Of a stretch of 5,194 nt of DNA, positions 1 to 5,194 are shown in pieces. Source of the stretch: Flavihumibacter sp. (GTDB taxonomy: Bacteria; Bacteroidota; Bacteroidia; Chitinophagales; Chitinophagaceae); NCBI GenBank assembly GCA_025455285.1, contig JALOMU010000292.1, positions 1 through 5,194 of the forward strand, written 5' to 3'. The notes beneath the pieces were generated by a model. It saw nothing but the letters and a program-made list of their open reading frames with translations. It was not told where the DNA came from and did no database searches. Each line of letters starts with the position of its first letter. The first letter of the stretch is position 1. A program made the position numbers and the translations under genes.

Positions 1-3000
1 ACGCAGGTTCTTTATACAACACAGGAGAAAGATCAAGCCCTTTGTATTTCCAATGTGTTATATCCGTTTTTGCTTCCAGGAAATCTACTTGTCCCACCAT
101 TTCATTGATGGTTCTGAATCCCAACTCTGCCATGATCTCTCTCAGATCTTCCGTAATAAAACGGAAGAAATTCACCACATGATCCGCATTTCCGGTAAAG
201 CGTTTTCTTAGCTCCGGGTCTTGTGTAGCTACACCAACCGGACAAGTATTCAAATGACACTTACGCATCATGATACAACCTTCCACAACCAATGCTGCAG
301 TTGCAATGCCCCATTCTTCTGCACCTAATAAGGTTGCTATCGCGATGTCTCGACCTGTACGCATCTGTCCGTCTGCCTGTAACACCACTCTACTCCTGAG
401 TTTGTTTTTCAGCAAGGTCTGGTGCGATTCAGCCAATCCCAGTTCCCAGGGTAATCCTGCATGTTTGATAGAACTGATAGGAGAGGCTCCCGTACCGCCA
501 TCGTGACCAGCAATCAGAATTACATCCGCTTTTGCTTTCGCTACACCGGCAGCAATGGTTCCCACACCAGCTTTACTTACCAGCTTCACACTGATGCGTG
601 CCGCCCGGTTGGAATTTTTCAAATCATATATCAACTGCGCCAGATCTTCAATACTATAAATATCGTGATGCGGTGGTGGTGAAATCAATCCTACACCCGG
701 AGTAGAATGCCGAACCTTACCGATCCATTCATCAACTTTATGTCCGGGTAACTGACCACCTTCTCCCGGCTTGGCACCCTGTGCCATTTTGATCTGCAAT
801 TCATCTGCCATCGTCAGATAATAACTGGTCACTCCAAAGCGACCCGATGCTACCTGTTTGATTGCACTGCGCATGGAATCTCCATTTTCCATGGTCTCAT
901 ATCGTAATACATCTTCACCGCCTTCCCCTGTATTGGATTTTGCACCGATACGATTCATCGCAATGGCTAGCGTTGAATGTGCTTCGTGTGAGATCGATCC
1001 GAAACTCATTGCACCAGTTGCAAATCGTTTCATGATGCTTTCAGCAGATTCAACTTCATCAATGGAAATAGACGGACGATTGGTTTTAAACTGCAACTGG
1101 CTTCTGAGTGTGGCGGCTTTAACGCCCTGATCATTTACCAGCTTTGCATATTTTTTATATGTCCCGTAATCATTCATCCTGGTTGAATACTGCAACAAGT
1201 GAATGGTTTGCGGATTGAATAAATGGAATTCTCCTTTGCGCTTCCACTGGTACACACCTCCAACCGGCAGGCGATCTACCGGAATTTCTTTTTTACTAAA
1301 CGCAAGGAAATGTTTAGCTAATGCTTCTCTCGCAATTTCATCCAGTCCCATGCCTTCGATGCGGGAAGTGGCACCAGTGAAGTATTTATCAACTACTGTT
1401 TTATTCAAACCAATGATCTCAAAAATCTGTGCACCCTGGTAAGATTGCAGGGTAGAGATTCCCATCTTAGAGAATACTTTCAGCAGTCCTTCATTAACTG
1501 CTTTGATATAATTTTTCTTGAGCTGATCCGGATCCAAACTCGTTTCAAGTTTGCCGTTCAGTCGCAGATCACGAATGGTTGACAAGGCCAGGTAGGGGTT
1601 AATCGCGGTAGCACCAAATCCAATCAAACAGGCGAAATGATGTACTTCCCATACATCGCCGGCTTCTACTACCAATCCTACTTGTCCGCGCAGCCCTTTT
1701 CTTATCAGGTGATGATGAATCGCTGCAGTGGCAAGCAAAGATGGAATGGGTGCGTGATCCGAATCAATCGCACGGTCAGAAAGTATCAATACTTCAAATC
1801 CGTCTTGCGCAGCATCTACTGCATAGCGGCATATACGATCCAATGCCTTCTGCAGTGATCCGGGTTTGCCATCGGCGCGGAAATAACATTGCAGTGTTTT
1901 GGCCTGGAAAATTCCCGTATCAATACTTCTGATTTTTTCCAGTTCATGATTGTTCAAAACCGGGTGTTTCAATGCAACACTGTGAGCGGCAAGTGGTTCT
2001 TCTGTGAGCAGGTTTCCATTGTTGCCAACAAAGGTGGCGAGTGACATAACCAGTCGCTCACGAATTGGATCAATTGGCGGATTGGTTACCTGTGCAAAAA
2101 GTTGTTTGAAATAACTACTGAGGTGTTGCGGCTGATCACTCAATATAGCAAGTGGAGTATCTGTACCCATTGAACCTACCGGCTCTTTGCCATCAATTGA
2201 CATCGGCGCAATGATGGTTTCAAGATCTTCGGTGGAATAACCAAAGGCTTTCTGGTATTTGAATACCTGGTCGTGTTCGAGGTGCGTAAACAATACTCTC
2301 GGCTCGGGCAATTCTTCCAGGCGGATCTTATATTTATTCAACCACTCTCCATATGGTTTCTGAGAGCAGATTTGTTCTTTTAATTCGGTATCACTGATGA
2401 TGCGGCCCTGTTCCATATCTACCACGAACATCTTACCTGGCTGCAGGCGACCCTTTTCTATTACGATGGAAGGATCAACTGGCAAGGCTCCGGTTTCAGA
2501 AGCCATGATTACGCGATCATCATTAGTAACGCAATATCGTGAGGGGCGAAGACCATTCCGGTCGAGGGTGGCACCAATAATTTTTCCATCTGTGAAAGAG
2601 ATAGAAGCTGGACCATCCCAGGGTTCCATAAAGGATGCATGGAACTCATAAAATGCTTTTTTAACAGGATCCATACTCTCATTACCATCCCATGCTTCAG
2701 GAATCAGCATCATCATTACATGTGGTAAAGAGCGACCTGATAAAGTCAACAATTCAATCATGTTATCCAGGCAGGCGGAATCTGATTGTCCATCTGTTAC
2801 GATGGGCAGCAGCAGATCCATTTCCTCCTTGGTAAAGTAGGGAGAGGTAAATCCTTTTTCATTGGTGCGAAGCCAGTTCAGGTTACCCTGCACCGTATTG
2901 ATTTCACCATTGTGCGCGATAAAGCGGAAAGGTTGTGCCAACTTCCAGGAGGGGAAGGTGTTGGTGGCAAAACGAGAGTGTACTAAACCAAATGCACTCA

Positions 3001-3661
3001 CCAGCCTTTTGTCATTCAGGTCGGGGAAATAACCACGTACCTGGTTACTGGTAAGCTGTCCTTTGTAAACTACCGTTTTGTAGGAAAGCGATGCAATGTA
3101 AAATCCAATAGCATCTTTCTTTACCGTATTGTTAATGGTATGGCTGGCGTAATTACGCAGGATAAAGAGTTTGCGTTCGAACTCATCGGGGTTGTTAATA
3201 TGATCCGGACAGGCAATGAATACATGCTCCATTTCCGGTTCCACACTCAAAGCGGTTGCACCAATTCCCTCTGTATTCACTGGCACCTTGCGGTAACCAA
3301 TAATTTCAAGTCCGAGTTTCTCAGCTGCCCGGTTGAAGATATCTCTGCATTCTTCACGCAGGCGGATTTCCCTCGGAAAGAATAAAACACCAACCCCATA
3401 ACGACCGAAGGAGGGAAGGTGAAATCCCAGTTTCACACACTCATCAAAATAGAATTCATGAGGTACCTGGATCATGATACCAGCGCCGTCGCCGGTATTG
3501 GCTTCACAGCCGCAGGCACCCCGATGCTCCATATTTTCCAATACGGTCAATGCATCCGAAATAATTTGATGAGATTTGTTGCTTTTGATGTTTGCCACAA
3601 AACCGATCCCACATGCGTCGCGCTCAAAAGAGGGATGGTATAAACCCTGGTTGCTTGCCAT
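1..3661 (-). CDS. gltB: Glutamate synthase large (alpha) subunit, 3' end beyond the window
   Basis: This subunit hydrolyses glutamine and channels the ammonia to an FMN site, where 2-oxoglutarate is reductively aminated to glutamate in the cytoplasm. The ATG at 3659-3661 opens a frame that stays open to the left edge: 1220 codons of a family near 1500 residues. Seen in order: a short 16-residue leader, then Cys17 in DACGIGF, the expected N-terminal nucleophile of the class II glutamine amidotransferase domain (about 17-430). Arg230 in [10 protein letters not shown] and Asn251-Gly252 in AHNGEINT belong to the same site. A central domain follows (about 450-760). The FMN-binding domain (about 820-1200) shows GEGGQLPG (966-973), [10 protein letters not shown] and [11 protein letters not shown] (1051-1061). 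Cys1129, Cys1135 and Cys1140 form the C-x5-C-x4-C ligand set of the [3Fe-4S] cluster. The C-terminal beta-helix lies outside. The short linker at 917-932 lacks the ferredoxin loop, which favours the NAD(P)H type that works with GltD. No Shine-Dalgarno sequence is visible upstream of the start. Confidence 0.97.
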   Translation of the reverse strand, partial: MASNQGLYHPSFERDACGIGFVANIKSNKSHQIISDALTVLENMEHRGACGCEANTGDGAGIMIQVPHEFYFDECVKLGFHLPSFGRYGVGVLFFPREIRLREECRDIFNRAAEKLGLEIIGYRKVPVNTEGIGATALSVEPEMEHVFIACPDHINNPDEFERKLFILRNYASHTINNTVKKDAIGFYIASLSYKTVVYKGQLTSNQVRGYFPDLNDKRLVSAFGLVHSRFATNTFPSWKLAQPFRFIAHNGEINTVQGNLNWLRTNEKGFTSPYFTKEEMDLLLPIVTDGQSDSACLDNMIELLTLSGRSLPHVMMMLIPEAWDGNESMDPVKKAFYEFHASFMEPWDGPASISFTDGKIIGATLDRNGLRPSRYCVTNDDRVIMASETGALPVDPSIVIEKGRLQPGKMFVVDMEQGRIISDTELKEQICSQKPYGEWLNKYKIRLEELPEPRVLFTHLEHDQVFKYQKAFGYSTEDLETIIAPMSIDGKEPVGSMGTDTPLAILSDQPQHLSSYFKQLFAQVTNPPIDPIRERLVMSLATFVGNNGNLLTEEPLAAHSVALKHPVLNNHELEKIRSIDTGIFQAKTLQCYFRADGKPGSLQKALDRICRYAVDAAQDGFEVLILSDRAIDSDHAPIPSLLATAAIHHHLIRKGLRGQVGLVVEAGDVWEVHHFACLIGFGATAINPYLALSTIRDLRLNGKLETSLDPDQLKKNYIKAVNEGLLKVFSKMGISTLQSYQGAQIFEIIGLNKTVVDKYFTGATSRIEGMGLDEIAREALAKHFLAFSKKEIPVDRLPVGGVYQWKRKGEFHLFNPQTIHLLQYSTRMNDYGTYKKYAKLVNDQGVKAATLRSQLQFKTNRPSISIDEVESAESIMKRFATGAMSFGSISHEAHSTLAIAMNRIGAKSNTGEGGEDVLRYETMENGDSMRSAIKQVASGRFGVTSYYLTMADELQIKMAQGAKPGEGGQLPGHKVDEWIGKVRHSTPGVGLISPPPHHDIYSIEDLAQLIYDLKNSNRAARISVKLVSKAGVGTIAAGVAKAKADVILIAGHDGGTGASPISSIKHAGLPWELGLAESHQTLLKNKLRSRVVLQADGQMRTGRDIAIATLLGAEEWGIATAALVVEGCIMMRKCHLNTCPVGVATQDPELRKRFTGNADHVVNFFRFITEDLREIMAELGFRTINEMVGQVDFLEAKTDITHWKYKGLDLSPVLYKEPA

Positions 3662-3725
3662 CGTTGATAATGCAGTTTAGAAAATTTTCAATAAAAAATA
3701 CCTTCTGTTAGACAGAATTGAATAT
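3662..3725. other. AT-rich gap between ilvA and gltB
   Basis: This 64-bp spacer separates the ilvA stop codon from the gltB start. It holds a small hairpin with a downstream T run (listed separately) and a 10-base palindrome, GAAAATTTTC, at 3680-3689. I found no good match to the Bacteroidota promoter (TTTG near -33 and TAnnTTTG near -7) and no Shine-Dalgarno sequence before gltB. The gap is short enough for cotranscription of ilvA and gltB, but a separate gltB promoter here or inside ilvA cannot be excluded. Confidence 0.5.
3693..3717 (-). terminator. Possible weak terminator after ilvA
   Basis: On the minus strand, TTCTGT (3717-3712) and ACAGAA (3708-3703) form a perfect 6-bp stem around a 3-base loop. 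After four bases (GGTA) comes a run of six T (3698-3693). This has the order of an intrinsic terminator, nine bases after the ilvA stop codon. The stem is short and holds only two G-C pairs, so termination would be weak at best. It may instead be a chance inverted repeat in AT-rich DNA. Confidence 0.35.
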
Positions 3726-5039
3726 TCAGACGAGGTATCCAAAAAGATTATCGTCTTTATTCAATTCTGTGTAATTGATATGGTACTGCTGCATATTTTT
3801 CAGCAGGATATGGTAATCTGTCGGGCTTTTAAGTTCAATTCCAACCAATGCGGGTCCTGTTTCCTTGTTGTGTTTCTGGATGTATTCGAACCGGGTAATA
3901 TCGTCTGATGGACCCAGGACAAAATTTACAAATTCTTTCAATGCGCCGGGGCGTTGTGCAAAGCGGATGAGGAAATAATGTTTGAGTCCCTCGTATTGAA
4001 GGGCTCTCTCCTTAATTTCCTGCATTCTGTCAATATCGTTGTTGCTGCCGGATACAATGCAGACCACTTTTTTACCCTGTATCTGGTCGGCATATTGGTC
4101 CAGGGCAGCTATGGAGAGGGCTCCTGCAGGTTCTACCACGATGGCATCCTCGTTGTAGAGTTTCAGGATTTCCGCACAAACCCTTCCCTCCGGTACCAGC
4201 AGCATATCTCTTAATACTTCCTGGCAGATCGGGAAGGTCTTTTCACCAACCCGTTTTACTGCAGCACCATCAACAAATCGTTCAATATTGTCGAGGGTTA
4301 CAGGTTCGCCTTCTTTAAGCGCCTGGTACATAGAGGGAGCTCCTTCCGGCTCTACCCCAATAACTTGAGTGGCAGGGGAGTAGATTTGGAGATATTTACC
4401 AACGCCGGCGGAAAGTCCGCCACCACCAACCGGGATAAAAACAAAATCAGGATCGTTTAGTTCTTCCAGGATTTCAACGCCAACTGTTCCCTGTCCCTCT
4501 ATGATGCGCTCATCATCAAAGGGTGGAATGAATACCATTTGATTGGCCTCCGTATAAGCTTTGGCCGCTGCTGCACAGTCGTCGAAGGTATCTCCTGTCA
4601 GGCGTACTTCAATCCAGTGTTCCCCAAACATTTTTGTCTGGCTGACTTTCTGATTGGGGGTTATGATGGGCATGAAAATCACTCCCTTAACCTTGAGTTC
4701 TTTGCAACTGAATGCAAATCCCTGGGCATGGTTGCCGGCACTGGCGCATACCACTCCTTTGCGAAGTTGTTCCTGCGGCAGGCTGCTCATCATATTGTAA
4801 GCTCCTCTCAACTTATAACTTCTCACTACCTGCAGGTCTTCCCTTTTCAGGTAGACATGACAGTTATACCGCCGCGATAAATTGGCGTTGTAGGTCAGCG
4901 GTGTTTTTTTAATCACCTTCTTCAGGCGATGCGCTGCTTTGTGGAAGTCGAGTATGGAGCTAACTTGAATGACTTTGAGTTTTAAGGTGAGATGTGAGAC
5001 GTGAGATGTGAGATGTGAGACAATCTTCTCACGTCTCAC
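3726..5039 (-). CDS. ilvA: Threonine ammonia-lyase (biosynthetic threonine dehydratase), start uncertain
   Basis: This PLP enzyme deaminates L-threonine to 2-oxobutanoate and ammonia, the committing step of isoleucine synthesis. Counting from the furthest possible start (GTG at 5118-5120, residue 1), the conserved protein begins near LDFHKAAHRLK (57-67). Lys103 in SYKLRGA is the expected PLP Schiff-base lysine. SAGNHAQG (127-134), the phosphate-binding loop GGGGLSAG (232-239), EPAGA (330-334) and SGSNND (357-362) follow. A single ACT-like regulatory domain covers about 379-464, so feedback by isoleucine or valine is plausible. The core is about 410 residues, which fits the short single-ACT type rather than the roughly 510-residue E. 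coli form. The start given is the in-frame GTG at 5037-5039, because the GTG at 5118-5120 would overlap the conserved end of ilvC by 62 bp. Residues before about 50 are encoded by heptamer repeats and look non-native. The ATT at 4968-4970 is a rare-codon alternative. The gene ends with TGA at 3726. Confidence 0.93.
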   Translation of the reverse strand: MRREKIVSHLTSHVSHLTLKLKVIQVSSILDFHKAAHRLKKVIKKTPLTYNANLSRRYNCHVYLKREDLQVVRSYKLRGAYNMMSSLPQEQLRKGVVCASAGNHAQGFAFSCKELKVKGVIFMPIITPNQKVSQTKMFGEHWIEVRLTGDTFDDCAAAAKAYTEANQMVFIPPFDDERIIEGQGTVGVEILEELNDPDFVFIPVGGGGLSAGVGKYLQIYSPATQVIGVEPEGAPSMYQALKEGEPVTLDNIERFVDGAAVKRVGEKTFPICQEVLRDMLLVPEGRVCAEILKLYNEDAIVVEPAGALSIAALDQYADQIQGKKVVCIVSGSNNDIDRMQEIKERALQYEGLKHYFLIRFAQRPGALKEFVNFVLGPSDDITRFEYIQKHNKETGPALVGIELKSPTDYHILLKNMQQYHINYTELNKDDNLFGYLV

Positions 5040-5053
5040 GTCTGACGTCTCAC
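4987..5053. repeat. Heptamer tandem repeats arranged as a long inverted repeat
   Basis: Five tandem copies of GTGAGAY (4987-4993, 4994-5000, 5001-5007, 5008-5014, 5015-5021) face three tandem copies of the reverse complement type, GTCTSAC (5033-5039, 5040-5046, 5047-5053), preceded by a partial copy, TCTCAC (5027-5032). Arms 4994-5020 and 5027-5053 pair at 24 of 27 positions around the 6-base loop at 5021-5026. The exceptions are a G-G mismatch (5003/5044) and two T-G pairs (5007/5040 and 5014/5033). The block fills nearly the whole gap between the ilvC stop and conserved ilvA. In the ilvA frame it reads as SDVRREK and SHLTSHVSHLT, a low-complexity peptide. It could be a dispersed repeat or an mRNA-stabilising or attenuating hairpin; the sequence alone does not decide. 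Confidence 0.9.
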
Positions 5054-5058
5054 TTATT

Positions 5059-5194
5059 TTACTTGGCCTGATTTTCAGGACGCAGACTCCGTACTGTCTT
5101 ACCAGCCTGCCACATTTCACTCTCGCGGAGTTCTTTCAGTTCTTCTTCCAGTTTCTCGCGATAGTCGGGCTGACTGTTGGAATCGATAGAACGC
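5059..5194 (-). CDS. ilvC: Ketol-acid reductoisomerase, C-terminal end only
   Basis: Only the last 44 codons are present; the gene enters from the right edge and stops with TAA at 5059-5061. The peptide begins RSIDSNSQPDYREKL, runs through an acidic helix (EEELKELRES) and ends EMWQAGKTVRSLRPENQAK. From memory of the family, the EMWxAGxxVRSLRPEN ending is typical of IlvC. The enzyme uses NADPH to convert acetolactate and acetohydroxybutyrate to the dihydroxy acids in valine, leucine and isoleucine synthesis. No catalytic residue lies in this tail, so the call rests on the end sequence and on the neighbouring ilvA on the same strand. Distance to the first plausible in-frame ilvA start (GTG at 5037-5039) is about 19 bases, so the two are probably cotranscribed. 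Confidence 0.82.
   Translation of the reverse strand, partial: RSIDSNSQPDYREKLEEELKELRESEMWQAGKTVRSLRPENQAK

Noticed and set aside
270..3643. Many plus-strand open frames of 60-90 codons opposite gltB
   Set aside because: They lie antisense to a continuous, motif-rich gltB frame. Their translations show no recognisable domain, and there is no ribosome binding site or gene-like spacing.
3680..3689. Palindrome GAAAATTTTC upstream of gltB as an operator
   Set aside because: A 10-base AT-rich palindrome is common by chance in such DNA, and no known regulator site matches it clearly.
3954..4912. Plus-strand open frames of 66-113 codons opposite ilvA
   Set aside because: They are antisense shadows of well-conserved ilvA sequence; no family features are seen in their translations.
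4987..5053. A CRISPR array
   Set aside because: The repeat units are seven bases long with no spacers and occur in both orientations, which does not fit CRISPR architecture.
5037..5120. ilvA beginning at the GTG at 5118-5120 (464-residue product)
   Set aside because: It overlaps the conserved C-terminus of ilvC by 62 bp in another frame, and its first 50 residues have no resemblance to the enzyme family. The frame is probably open there by chance.
1..5194. A previously undescribed defence, mobile or biosynthetic system
   Set aside because: Nearly every base is explained by three core metabolic genes. The unexplained sequence is limited to the repeat block and a 64-bp spacer.

Overview
The window looks like chromosomal DNA from a member of the Bacteroidota, possibly Chitinophagaceae-like. 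This is inferred from the style of the proteins: a short threonine dehydratase with one ACT-like domain, an IlvC tail ending in RSLRPENQAK, and no clear Shine-Dalgarno sequences. No search was run to confirm it. All recognisable genes are on the minus strand and belong to core amino-acid metabolism. I see no mobile gene, CRISPR array, tRNA or rRNA, and no novel multi-gene system.

In the direction of transcription (right to left), the layout is as follows. The last 44 codons of ilvC (ketol-acid reductoisomerase) end at 5059. A 67-bp block of heptamer repeats (4987-5053) folds back on itself as a long hairpin. Next is ilvA (threonine ammonia-lyase), whose conserved part starts near 4965 and which ends at 3726. 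A 64-bp AT-rich gap holds a small hairpin and a T run. Finally gltB (glutamate synthase large subunit) starts at 3661 and runs off the left edge after 1220 codons, with no frameshift seen at the points checked.

The genes make metabolic sense together. IlvA makes 2-oxobutanoate from threonine, which feeds the isoleucine branch. IlvC carries out the second common step of isoleucine and valine synthesis. Glutamate synthase makes the glutamate that is the amino donor for the final transamination. GltD, the usual small-subunit partner, is not in the window and could lie just beyond the left edge.

The most unusual point is the 5' end of ilvA. No ATG or TTG start lies in frame upstream of the conserved region. 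The only in-frame GTG codons lie inside the repeat block (5037-5039) or inside ilvC (5118-5120). The repeat therefore either supplies the start codon and a low-complexity N-terminal extension, or translation begins at a rare non-NTG codon.
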